This document shows, in pieces, positions 34,080 to 42,463 of a stretch of DNA of 64,000 nucleotides. The notes beneath the pieces are model-generated. The model ran no database searches, had not been told where the DNA came from, and saw only the letters and a program-made list of their open reading frames with translations. Source of the DNA: Sulfitobacter sp. S223. Lineage in GTDB: Bacteria > Pseudomonadota > Alphaproteobacteria > Rhodobacterales > Rhodobacteraceae. The stretch is from contig NZ_CP083560.1 in the NCBI RefSeq assembly GCF_025143825.1, forward strand, positions 2,666,001 through 2,730,000, given 5' to 3'. Positions within the stretch are counted from its first letter, which is position 1, and every line of letters begins with the position of its first letter. The position numbers and the translations under genes were made by a program.

Positions 34080-34097
34080 AGCATTGCTGACAATGCT
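34080..34097. repeat. Inverted repeat in the degP/aminotransferase gap
   Basis: AGCATTG-CTGA-CAATGCT, a perfect 7-base inverted repeat with a 4-base spacer, roughly midway between the divergent degP and class III aminotransferase starts. It could be an operator. No T run is attached. The rest of the 33965-34195 gap shows nothing I can name. Confidence 0.35.
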
Positions 34098-34195
34098 GTG
34101 ACGGGCGCAGGCGGTGATTTGAAATTCCGGCACCATAGGATCTCTCATATGCTATAAGAAACAAGACTCACCCGATCTAAAGAAAGCATCCCAGC

Positions 34196-35524
34196 ATGAG
34201 CCATGTTCTACGTCGTAGTCTCACAGCCGTACAGCCAAGCATTGTCGGCGGCGAAGGCGCCTATCTGATTGACGACGAAGGCAAACGTTACCTAGATGCT
34301 TGTGGAGGGGCTGCTGTCTCTTCTCTGGGCCATGACAACGCAGCCGTGCGCAAGGCGATCTGCGATCAGGTCAACACGCTCGCATTCGCACATACCGGCC
34401 TGTTTACAAACCAATGGGCCGAGGAATTGTCGGATTTCCTGGTCGCTCATGCGCCTGCGGGAACAGGAGAAGGGCGCGTGATGTATCTGGGCAGTGGTTC
34501 GGAGGCGATGGAGGCAGCACTTAAGCTTGCCCGTCAGTATCACGTGGAGCGTGGGGAAACAGGCCGTGCCCATATCATCGCACGCGCGCCCTCTTATCAC
34601 GGCAACACGCTTGGCGCGCTGGCCGTGAGCGGACATGCGGGCCGCCGCGCGCCCTTCGCGCCGTTGTTGATCGAGACGCAGCACATTGACGCGACATACA
34701 ATTATCGGCTGCAGCTTGACGGCGAAAGCGACGCCGATTTCGGTTTACGGATGGCCAACCAGCTTGAAGAAAAGATTCAGGAATTGGGTCCGGAAACCGT
34801 CTGTGCGTTTGTCGCAGAACCGGTTGTGGGGGCTTCTTTGGGAACACAGCCAGCGCCCGTCGGCTATTTCAAGCGCATCCGCGAAATTTGCGACACCTAC
34901 GGCGTGCTTTATATTGCGGATGAAGTGATGTGTGGCATGGGCCGTACCGGCACGCTTTTCGCGCTGGAGCAGGAAGGCATTTGCGCCGACATTACGACGA
35001 TGGCCAAAGGGCTGGGTGCAGGATATCAGCCCATTGCCGCTGTAATGGCCTCTCAAAAAGTCTGCGATGCGATCATCGCGGGTTCGGGCAAACTTTGGAA
35101 TGGTCACACCTACATGAGCCACGCTGTCGCGACGGCCGGTGCGATGGCTGTCATGCGCGAAATCGAAACCCATGATCTGTTGGGGTCGGTCCGCAGGCTT
35201 GGATCACAGCTTGAGGCCAGTCTGCGCGCACGACTGGGCCAGCATGCGCATGTCGGCGATATTCGCGGGCGCGGATTGTTCTGGACCACCGAGCTGGTAG
35301 CAGATCGCGCCACCAAAGCGCCGTTTGACGTGAGCCGCAATATTGCAGGCAAGGTGCAGCAAGCGGCCATGGAGGCGGGCATGATTTGCTACCCAGCCCA
35401 GGGCTGTGCCGATGGCACGGCTGGCGATCACGTGTTGTTGGCACCATGTTTCACATCAACGCCAGAAGAAATCGACATCATCGTAGACAAACTGGCAAAT
35501 GCGATCGATCTGGTAACGGGCTAA
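34196..35524 (+). CDS. Class III PLP-dependent aminotransferase
   Basis: A 442-residue fold-type I aminotransferase of subgroup III (the omega-amino acid:pyruvate, GABA and taurine group). Seen are GEGAYLIDDEGKRYLDACGG, YLGSGSEAMEAALKLARQYH, SYHGNTLGALAVSGHAGRR, the PLP-binding Asp in YIADEVMCGMGRTG, and the Schiff-base Lys in TTMAKGLGAGYQPIAAV. The amine donor cannot be predicted with confidence. The gene stands alone on the plus strand between degP and hflC with a terminator after it. It appears inserted into what is commonly an hflK-hflC-degP run. Confidence 0.88.
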   Translation: MSHVLRRSLTAVQPSIVGGEGAYLIDDEGKRYLDACGGAAVSSLGHDNAAVRKAICDQVNTLAFAHTGLFTNQWAEELSDFLVAHAPAGTGEGRVMYLGSGSEAMEAALKLARQYHVERGETGRAHIIARAPSYHGNTLGALAVSGHAGRRAPFAPLLIETQHIDATYNYRLQLDGESDADFGLRMANQLEEKIQELGPETVCAFVAEPVVGASLGTQPAPVGYFKRIREICDTYGVLYIADEVMCGMGRTGTLFALEQEGICADITTMAKGLGAGYQPIAAVMASQKVCDAIIAGSGKLWNGHTYMSHAVATAGAMAVMREIETHDLLGSVRRLGSQLEASLRARLGQHAHVGDIRGRGLFWTTELVADRATKAPFDVSRNIAGKVQQAAMEAGMICYPAQGCADGTAGDHVLLAPCFTSTPEEIDIIVDKLANAIDLVTG

Positions 35525-35583
35525 ACTGCATCGTCGTTAAACGCGGACCAAGGCCCGCGATATTTGCCCACCTTCGTGGCACT

Positions 35584-35616
35584 AAAAAAAGGGCCGCATT
35601 TTCATGCGGCCCCTTT
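35584..35616. terminator. Bidirectional rho-independent terminator
   Basis: A 9-base-pair stem (GGGCCGCAT at 35591-35599 with ATGCGGCCC at 35604-35612), loop TTTC. On the minus strand it is followed by seven T (35590-35584), a strong terminator for hflC. On the plus strand only CTTT follows, weaker for the aminotransferase gene. Confidence 0.85.
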
Positions 35617-35641
35617 CATAAACTAGACACGCCTGAGCGAT

Positions 35642-36541
35642 TTAGCGCGATTCACCCTCGTCCGAGCGTGAGCCCTGATCCGACCGCAGGTAGTTGAAGA
35701 ATTCGCTATCGGGTGACAGCACCATGGTGGAGTTGTCGCCTTTCAGCGATTCCTCATAGGCTGCCAACGAGCGATAGAATTCAAAGAACTCCGGGTCTTT
35801 GGAATAGGCTTCCGCAAAGATGCGGTTACGCTCGGCGTCTGCCTCACCTTCGATGATACGCGCATCGCGGCGTGCTTCCGAGATGATCTCTTCGAAAGTA
35901 CGGTCTGCAAGGGCCGTCACACGTTGCGCAGCTTCGCGACCACGGGCGCGTTCGTCTGTCGCTTCGCGTTCCCGCTCGGCGATCATCCGTTGCAGCGTCG
36001 CGTCAAAGTTCTGCTCCGGCAGGTTGGTCTGGCGCAAACGCACGTCCACCACCTTGAGGCCCAGCGCATTCGCACGTGCGTCAGAACGAACGCGGATCTG
36101 GTCCATAAGTGCGGAACGCTCTGGCGACAGGATCGTGTTCGACGTCACACCCTGACTACCAAGCACCGCACGGATCTGGGATTCCAGAATACCGCTCAGA
36201 TCGTTTGCCGCACGGGTTTCACCACCAGAACCAACAGCCTGACGATACTGAACCACATCATCAATGCGGTAGAGCACAAAAGCGTCAATCTCCAGACGAC
36301 GGTCATCGGCAGGCGTGACTTCGATCACAGGGGTTTCCAACGTCAGGATACGGTCCTCAAAGCGCACGACCTCATCGATCATGGGGACTTTGAAGCCCAG
36401 ACCGGGGTCGGTGATGACCTGTTTGATCTGGCCAAAGCGCAGCACAAGCGCCTTTTCACGCTCATCAACCACAAAGATCGAGGACAGCACCGCGGCCCCG
36501 ATGATCGCGACAATCGGGATCAGAAAGCTGGTCTTATTCAT
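35642..36541 (-). CDS. hflC: HflC, SPFH-domain modulator of FtsH
   Basis: A 299-residue protein with one N-terminal membrane segment (residues 5-24, SFLIPIVAIIGAAVLSSIFV) and a periplasmic SPFH/band 7 domain (VDEREKALVLRFGQIKQV, PGLGFKVPMIDEVVRFEDRI). A long helical region follows (EREREATDERARGREAAQR, RRDARIIEGEADAERNRIFAEAY). With HflK it builds the large ring that encloses and regulates the FtsH protease. Its ATG at 36541 overlaps the hflK stop by one base (TGATG). Confidence 0.95.
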   Translation of the reverse strand: MNKTSFLIPIVAIIGAAVLSSIFVVDEREKALVLRFGQIKQVITDPGLGFKVPMIDEVVRFEDRILTLETPVIEVTPADDRRLEIDAFVLYRIDDVVQYRQAVGSGGETRAANDLSGILESQIRAVLGSQGVTSNTILSPERSALMDQIRVRSDARANALGLKVVDVRLRQTNLPEQNFDATLQRMIAEREREATDERARGREAAQRVTALADRTFEEIISEARRDARIIEGEADAERNRIFAEAYSKDPEFFEFYRSLAAYEESLKGDNSTMVLSPDSEFFNYLRSDQGSRSDEGESR

Positions 36542-37767
36542 CAGTTGTTCCCTCCGCTGCGTCGCAGCTCATTAAGTGGCAGATAGGGGACAACGCCCTG
36601 CCCGCCATTGGCGCCGGTTTGCGATTCAAGAATGATCTTGTCTACGCCGCCAAATACTTTCTCCATCGTTTCCAGATACAGACGCTTGCGCGTCACTTCC
36701 GGCGCTGCGGCATATTCGGTCAAGACCGCCTCAAAGCGGCTTGCTTCACCGATTGCACCGTTGACTTCGCGTGCGCGGTAACCTTCGGCAGCTTCCAGCA
36801 GCTTGGCGCTTTCACCACGTGCTTCAGCCGTTTTCTGGTTGGCGTAGGCGTCCGCCTGACGTTCCAGACGGTCACGCTCTTGCTCGGCAGCTTGTACGTC
36901 CCGGAACGCGTCCACAACGGAAACCTGCGTAACCGCGCCATTTGCCGCTGTTACGCTGACAGTACGGCTTGGTGGGTCAACCTTGTTTACGTTCACGCGC
37001 AGAACGTTGATGCCGGTTTTACGGTTGTCCAAAGTATTCTGGATAAGCTCTTTGACCTGCTCTTCGACCAAACCACGATCGCGGTTGAGGATCGGGGCCA
37101 GTTCGGACTGTGCAATTACTTCGCGCATGGCCGATTCAGAGATTGCACGCACAGAAGCTTCGGGATCGCGGAGCGAAAACTTGAACTGCTCTGCATCCTT
37201 GATGTTCCAAACCACCTGAAAGTCGATATCGACGATGTTCTCGTCCGTTGTCAGCATCAAGCCGTCATTGTCACCACTGCCACGGCTCACACCCAATGTT
37301 TCGGTGCGGTTGGTGGTGACGTCAAACACTTCGGCTGTGACAACGGGCCACGGCGCAAAGTTCAAACCCTCGGTACCAATTCCCGAAAACTTGCCGAGGA
37401 ACAGTTCGATCGACTGCTGTTCGGGACGTACTGTGTAAGTGGAGGCAAAGAGCCATGCAGATACTGCCACCAGCACACCGATGCCGACGGTCCCGCGCGT
37501 CAACGCCGGCCCTCCTTCGCCACCGCCGCCTGAACCGCCCGTTCCGTTAGAACGGCCACCGCCGCCCATCAGAACGCGCAGCTGTTCCTGGCCCTTTTTA
37601 ACCAGTTCGTCGATCTCGGGGATCGGTGGTTTTTCACCGCCGCCCCTGTTACCACGGTTGCCGCCCTGATTGCCGCCCCCCTGATCTCCACCGTTGTTGC
37701 CGCCGCCCTTATTGCCGCCGCCTGAATTGCCACCGCCGCCCCAAGGACCGCCTGTGTTTCCAGCCAT
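36541..37767 (-). CDS. hflK: HflK, SPFH-domain modulator of FtsH
   Basis: A 408-residue partner of HflC. The first 45 residues are almost pure Gly/Asn (GGGGNSGGGNKGGGNNGG and onward), a cytoplasmic tail typical of HflK. After a Gly-rich spacer comes the membrane segment (VGIGVLVAVSAWLFASTYTV). Then follows the SPFH domain (RPEQQSIELFLGKFSG, NIVDIDFQVVWNIKDAEQF) and helices (RDVQAAEQERDRLERQADAYAN). AGGG lies 9 bases before the ATG. Gene order rpiA-gor-hflK-hflC on one strand, with an 80-base gap after gor, suggests hflK has its own promoter. Confidence 0.95.
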   Translation of the reverse strand: MAGNTGGPWGGGGNSGGGNKGGGNNGGDQGGGNQGGNRGNRGGGEKPPIPEIDELVKKGQEQLRVLMGGGGRSNGTGGSGGGGEGGPALTRGTVGIGVLVAVSAWLFASTYTVRPEQQSIELFLGKFSGIGTEGLNFAPWPVVTAEVFDVTTNRTETLGVSRGSGDNDGLMLTTDENIVDIDFQVVWNIKDAEQFKFSLRDPEASVRAISESAMREVIAQSELAPILNRDRGLVEEQVKELIQNTLDNRKTGINVLRVNVNKVDPPSRTVSVTAANGAVTQVSVVDAFRDVQAAEQERDRLERQADAYANQKTAEARGESAKLLEAAEGYRAREVNGAIGEASRFEAVLTEYAAAPEVTRKRLYLETMEKVFGGVDKIILESQTGANGGQGVVPYLPLNELRRSGGNN

Positions 37768-37847
37768 ATTTATTTCCCTCTTTAAGTCGCCCCAATGCGG
37801 AGCAGGCTTTTCGTCTTAAGTGTAAACTGGGCGTTTACACGTTGAAT

Positions 37848-39209
37848 TCAAGATGTACGCACCGGTGTACGCATTGTTACCAGTTCTTCTGCCATCGTCG
37901 GATGGACTGCACACGTCTGGTCAAATTGCTCTTTTGTTGCGCCCATCTTGATCGCAATACCCGCGAGCTGGATCATCTCGCCCGCCTGCGGTGCGACGAT
38001 ATGACAGCCCAAAACGGTCCGGTTCTTTTTGGACACGACCAGCTTCATCATCACACGGTCTTCACGCTCCGCAAAGGCCGTTTGCATCGGCTTGAAGGAC
38101 GTCGCGTAGATCTCGATCTCTTCTTGCTCGCGCGCGGCTTCCTCAGTCATGCCGACTGTGCCCATTTCAGGCTGTGTGAATACGGCTGACGGGATAAGGT
38201 CATGATCGACCGGCGTCGGCTTGGCACCAAATACTGTTTCGACAAAGGCCATCCCTTCGCGGATGGCAACAGGTGTAAGGTTCACGCGGTCCGTCACATC
38301 ACCGATAGCATAAATCGACGGAACGCCTGTCTGGCTGTATTCATTAACCTCTATAGCACCGTTGCGCCCCAGCTTTACGCCGACTTCTTCCAAACCCATG
38401 TTGTCGGTGTTGGGTCGGCGTCCGGTTGCGAAGAACACCTTGTCGAACATCTTTTCATTGCCCAGCGTTGACTTGACGCAGATACCGCCATCGCGCTGAT
38501 CCATCTCAAGGATGCTGGCACCGGAGTGCATACCAACGCCGCGCATACGCATCTGTTCGGCGACCAGACCGCGGGCTTCGTCGTCAAATCCGTTCAGAAT
38601 CTGGCCGCCGCGGTAATACATCGAAACGTCCACGCCCATGCCATGCAGGATGCAGGCGAATTCACAGGCGATATAGCCGCCCCCAACAATCAACATGGAC
38701 CGCGGAAGTGCATCCATGTGGAAAATATCGTCAGAGACAAGCCCAAGTTCTCCGTTTTCGAGCTCGGGGCGCACGGGGCGGCCGCCGGTCGCGATCAGGA
38801 TATGTTTTGCTGTCTTTTCCTCACCGGTGGAAAGGGTCACGGTGTGCGCATCCTTGATGGTGGCACGGGCATCGAATTTCTCAACGCCCGAATTATCAAG
38901 CAGCTTGCGGTAGATACCTTCAAGACGGTCCAGCTCATTGCGCATTTTGCCAGAGAACAGGTGCCAGTCGAACGGACCGTCGTTGATCTCCCAGCCATAG
39001 TTACGCGCATCGGCAAACAAGTCACGGTAGGAGGAAGCAAAGACCATCAGCTTTTTGGGAACACAGCCACGGATGACACAAGTGCCGCCATAGCGGTCCT
39101 CCTCGGCGAGACCGACTTTTACGCCGTATTCACTTGCAGCCACACGCGCGGCACGGACGCCACCTGAGCCACCACCGATGACAAATAGATCATAATCAAA
39201 ATCGCTCAT
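37848..39209 (-). CDS. gor: Glutathione-disulfide reductase
   Basis: A 453-residue flavoprotein disulfide reductase that regenerates reduced glutathione with NADPH. FAD site VIGGGSGGVRAARVAA, redox-active disulfide Cys44/Cys49 in GGTCVIRGCVPKKL, pyridine-nucleotide site GGGYIACEFACILHGMG, second FAD site YAIGDVTDRVNLTPVA and the C-terminal catalytic His in CAVHPTMAEEL. Of the two arginines that bind the NADPH 2'-phosphate, the first is present (Arg200) but the second position is Asn206 (YYRGGQILNGFD). GAGAGG lies 7 bases before the ATG. It begins 11 bases after rpiA, linking NADPH-producing pentose metabolism and its consumer. Confidence 0.95.
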   Translation of the reverse strand: MSDFDYDLFVIGGGSGGVRAARVAASEYGVKVGLAEEDRYGGTCVIRGCVPKKLMVFASSYRDLFADARNYGWEINDGPFDWHLFSGKMRNELDRLEGIYRKLLDNSGVEKFDARATIKDAHTVTLSTGEEKTAKHILIATGGRPVRPELENGELGLVSDDIFHMDALPRSMLIVGGGYIACEFACILHGMGVDVSMYYRGGQILNGFDDEARGLVAEQMRMRGVGMHSGASILEMDQRDGGICVKSTLGNEKMFDKVFFATGRRPNTDNMGLEEVGVKLGRNGAIEVNEYSQTGVPSIYAIGDVTDRVNLTPVAIREGMAFVETVFGAKPTPVDHDLIPSAVFTQPEMGTVGMTEEAAREQEEIEIYATSFKPMQTAFAEREDRVMMKLVVSKKNRTVLGCHIVAPQAGEMIQLAGIAIKMGATKEQFDQTCAVHPTMAEELVTMRTPVRTS

Positions 39210-39220
39210 ATACTGGCCTC

Positions 39221-40009
39221 TCAGTCGCTCAGGTCGGAAAACAGGTTATCACTTTCAACGAAATCAAGCCGCTCTGTGTCGACTGTGCCCTCGTTGATAT
39301 CACGCACTTCCACCTTGCCATCGCCATAGCCAATCACAACGGTGTCACAGATGTCGATGAACAGACCGTTCTCGACAACACCGGGCATCTGGTTAATCAC
39401 CAGTGCAAGCTGGCGCGCATTGCCGATACGGTTCAGATGGAGATCGAGGATATAGTTGCCCTCGTCAGTGTGAAAAGGTCGCTGACCATTCATGCGCAGG
39501 GTGCTGCTGCGGCCCAGCACGTCCATTGAGATCAGCGTTTCTTCGACTAGTGCCTGCGTGGTTTGCCAGCCAAAAGGGATCACCTCAATCGGAAGCGGGA
39601 AGGCCCCCAGATGCTCAACCTCTTTGCCGATGTCTGCGATCACGATCATTTGGTCACTGGCCGTCGCCACGATTTTTTCTTGCAGCAACGCGCCGCCGCC
39701 GCCTTTGATGAGGTTCAGATCACCGTCAAACTCATCCGCCCCGTCGATGGTGATATCAAGCCATTTTGCCTCATCAAGCGAGATGACCTCGATCCCCACT
39801 TCGCGGGCCAATTGTGCCGTGCGGCTAGACGTGGGGACCCCGCGAATTTTCAAGCCGTCGTCGCGGACCATCTCACCCAGACAGCGCACAAGCCATGCCG
39901 CCGTCGATCCCGTTCCGAGGCCGACGCGCATACCGTCTTCTACAAACTGCGCCGCGCGCTTGGCAGCCACAAATTTCGCTTTGTCGATCGGTGAAAGGTC
40001 TCCGGACAT
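39221..40009 (-). CDS. rpiA: Ribose-5-phosphate isomerase A
   Basis: A 262-residue RpiA, interconverting ribose 5-phosphate and ribulose 5-phosphate in the pentose phosphate pathway. Conserved blocks: VGLGTGSTAAWLVRCLGE, GVPTSSRTAQLARE, DITIDGADEFDGDLNLIKGGGGALLQEKIVA, and the catalytic Glu in the last of these. The C-terminal tail after residue 235 (VEVRDINEGTVDTERLDFVE) is a few tens of residues longer than in E. coli (219). AAGGGAG stands 7 bases before the ATG at 40009. It is the first gene of the rpiA-gor group; the promoter should lie in the 220 bases up to the PKS remnant. Confidence 0.95.
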   Translation of the reverse strand: MSGDLSPIDKAKFVAAKRAAQFVEDGMRVGLGTGSTAAWLVRCLGEMVRDDGLKIRGVPTSSRTAQLAREVGIEVISLDEAKWLDITIDGADEFDGDLNLIKGGGGALLQEKIVATASDQMIVIADIGKEVEHLGAFPLPIEVIPFGWQTTQALVEETLISMDVLGRSSTLRMNGQRPFHTDEGNYILDLHLNRIGNARQLALVINQMPGVVENGLFIDICDTVVIGYGDGKVEVRDINEGTVDTERLDFVESDNLFSDLSD

Positions 40010-40230
40010 GGGGCAGCTCCCTTTGAAGTATCCCAGCGCTTATAGGAAAGATGCGCGCGGGGTGCGAGGGGCAAATATATCCCATTCATCACGTCATCAT
40101 GATCCGGCAGCACCAGGGCGTTTTCAACCGTCTGAGATGTGGCAATCGAGACCTATCTTGCATGTCCAAGCTTCACCTTTTGAAAACAGCTTAACTTAAC
40201 ACAGAGTTGTTTAATGAATGGATTGTTTAA

Positions 40231-41195
40231 GTGACGGAAGTCAGCCTTCCGGGCCTTCCCGCCCCACCCTTGCCTCAAAACACTGTACTGATAGATGCCC
40301 GCCAGCTTCTCGGGCCAAAATATGCCACCTTCGGGCGTCTTGTCCCCGCGTTCAAAATGCAGGCGTTGACATGCGGCGCGCGTTTATACCGCCGGAGTGG
40401 TATGCTCAGGATCACGGATGGGCCGACCGGATGGCCGACTACCTGCCCGCAGCCACACAACTATTTATCGACCCTGCGACGGCAACGCTGGCTGACGCAG
40501 TGCTGCGCGCCGATCAGGTTGATAAAATTGTCACCGTGTCCTCAACCGGCATCGCCACCCAGCGCTTGAGGCGCAGGCTGCCCGTGCGATCGGGTTTCGT
40601 GCCGATGTTTCCCGCTTGCCGGTGTTCCACCTTGGCTGTGCAGGCGGCCTCACAGGATTGTCGATCGCGCGCGGGCTTGCCTTGGCAGAGCCAGATAAGA
40701 CAGTCTTGTTGGTCGCGGTTGAGCCATGCAGCCTGTCATTCCGCACAGACCGACTGCAAAAAGCGGACATCATTGCCACGGTCTGTTCGGCGACGGCGCG
40801 GCAGCGGCTGTTCTGCGTGCAGGCAGCCGCGCGATCACTCTGGACGCCGGACAAGAGCATATGCGGACCGACACATCGGCCATAATGGGCTGGGATCTGG
40901 ATAGCACCGGCCTTGGTGTCCTCTTCGAACGCTCGACCCCGGAATTTGTGCAACAGCACTTCCTAGGTGCCGTGACCACAATGCTGGAAGCCGCAGGTGA
41001 GCCTTTTGAGAACATCACCCGATTTGTCTGCCATCCCGGCGGCGCGTTCTGAAGGCCGCAGGAAATATGTCAGCGCCGACGGTATTGTTATTGATGAAAG
41101 ACGTTCTGGCGCAGGGTCACGCCGGCCGAATGGCGCTTGCGGCACTTGGCCCAGGATTTACGGCATCTTGCATGCCCTTCACTGTAAAGGCATGA
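40231..41195 (+). pseudogene. Type III polyketide synthase (chalcone synthase-like), frameshifted pseudogene
   Basis: Pieces of one type III PKS can be read in order through shifting frames. Segment 1 (from GTG 40231): VSLPGLPAPPLPQNTVLIDA to LVPAF. Segment 2 (from 40356): PPEWYAQDHGWADRMADYLP to VTVSSTGIAT. Segment 3 (from 40562): ALEAQAARAIGF, the catalytic Cys in HLGCAGGLTGLS, to KADIIATV. Segment 4 (from 40783): LFGDGAAAAVL, EHMRTDTSAIMGWDL, to the catalytic His in VCHPGG. Segment 5 (from 41046): VLKAAGNMSAPT with the catalytic Asn, to LAALGPGFTASCMPF and TGA at 41193. Breaks lie near 40354, 40560, 40783 (each minus one base) and 41043. At the last, His and Asn codons are 32 bases apart instead of about 99, a loss near 67 bases. 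The gene is dead. Confidence 0.88.
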
Positions 41196-41686
41196 CTATA
41201 CCAGTTCCCACCGCGCTATTTCTCGGCTTTATCATTCTGCAACGCTTGGGCGAGCTGGTGATCGCAAAGCGCAACACCGCTGCCCTTATGGCACGCGGCG
41301 CGCATGAGGTGGGGGCGGGCCACTATCCAGTGATAGCGGCAATGCACAGCGCGAGGGTACCGGCGCTGGTGGTGTTTGGATGGTCCCAGCCGGTGCATCT
41401 AGGCTGGCTTGCACTTTATGCGTTGCTACAAGTCTTTCGCATCTAGATACTTGGCACCCTCGATAGGCGTTGGACAACGCGCGTTATTGTTTTTGAAGGC
41501 GAAACACTGGTTGCGCGCGGCCCGTTTCGCTATTTCCGTCACCCCAACTACATACTTGTAGTGGCAGAGATCATCGTGGCGCCGATGGTTCTGGGGCTAT
41601 GGTGCGTTGCTGTGGTTTGGACGGTGCTTAACGCGCTGATGCTTGGCCACCGCATCAGGGTCGAGGACAATGCCCTGCGCGGATGA
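41192..41686 (+). pseudogene. Isoprenylcysteine carboxyl methyltransferase-family protein, interrupted by an amber codon
   Basis: An ATG at 41192 overlaps the PKS stop (ATGA) and opens a frame for a small polytopic ICMT-like methyltransferase: VPTALFLGFIILQRLGELVI, SARVPALVVFG, LALYALLQVFRI. A TAG at 41444-41446 stops it. The same frame then continues with ILGTLDRRWTTRVIVFEGET, VARGPFRYFRHPNYILVVAE (the conserved SAM-site RHPNY) and LNALMLGHRIRVEDNALRG, then TGA at 41684. Intact relatives have Trp at the TAG position (R-L-W-V-L-A-T-L), so TGG to TAG is the simplest explanation. These proteins accompany type III PKS genes in many bacteria, probably O-methylating the product. Confidence 0.85.
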
Positions 41687-41761
41687 CCCGCTGCCCGAAA
41701 TGCGCGCCACAGGGTCGCTTTCAGGCGTGCGCACACAGCCGCACACGGGCAGATACATGCC

Positions 41762-42463
41762 ATGAGCTACGTTCTACATTACGCGCCTGACAACGCTTCA
41801 TTGATCATCCGCCTTGCATTGGAGCATCGTGGCCTGCCGTACCGCAGCCAACTGGTGGACCGTGCCGTTCAGGGCCAGCGCGCTCCGACCTATCTCGCGC
41901 TCAATCCCAACGGGCTGATACCTGTTCTGGAAACCCCGCAGGGGCCGTTGTTCGAGACAGGTGCGATCCTGCTATGGTTGGGCGATACCCACGGCGGGCT
42001 GGGCCCCGGCCCAACAGATCCCGCGCGCGGAAATTATCTGAAGTGGTTGTTCTTTACGGCGAACACCCTGCATCCGGCCCTGCGGATGATGTTCTATCCA
42101 GACAAATACATCGGTGGTGAACCCGCCCACCAAAAGGCGCTCCGGACGGGTCTGCAAGGTCAGATCATGGCTGCATTGGACCTGCTTGAAGTAACTGCAG
42201 CGGCGCGACCTGACTGGTTGGGGGCGACAGCGCCAACAGGTCTGGATTTCTACATTGCAGCTTGTTTACGCTGGTGCTCTCTGTATCCGGTTGGTGCCGC
42301 GCGGGACTGGTTCAAGACTGATCGCCTGCCCGCGCTGATGCAGATGGCCAGCCATCTTGAGGCTCTGCCCTGCACCGCCGCACTAAAATCTACCGAAGGT
42401 CTGGGGCCGACGCCCTTTACCTCTCCGACTTACGCCAACCCGCCTCATGGGAGTGCAACCTGA
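41762..42463 (+). CDS. Glutathione S-transferase family protein
   Basis: A 233-residue protein of GST architecture. The N-terminal thioredoxin-like part reads YVLHYAPDNASLIIRLALEH, then YLALNPNGLIPVLETPQGPLFETGAILLWL, which contains the cis-Pro (LIPVL) and the E-T/S-x-A-I glutathione-binding motif. The C-terminal half is all-helical (LKWLFFTANTLHPALRMMFY, GLDFYIAACLRWCSLYP). The substrate is unknown. Its stop overlaps the sdaA start (TGATG), so the two are coupled. No strong ribosome site precedes the ATG. It begins 75 bases after the ICMT remnant and may have been part of that older transcription unit. Confidence 0.85.
   Translation: MSYVLHYAPDNASLIIRLALEHRGLPYRSQLVDRAVQGQRAPTYLALNPNGLIPVLETPQGPLFETGAILLWLGDTHGGLGPGPTDPARGNYLKWLFFTANTLHPALRMMFYPDKYIGGEPAHQKALRTGLQGQIMAALDLLEVTAAARPDWLGATAPTGLDFYIAACLRWCSLYPVGAARDWFKTDRLPALMQMASHLEALPCTAALKSTEGLGPTPFTSPTYANPPHGSAT

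Noticed and set aside
40010-40230. Possible extra gene between rpiA and the PKS remnant
   Set aside because: No frame with motif or ribosome site. The region should hold the divergent promoters only.
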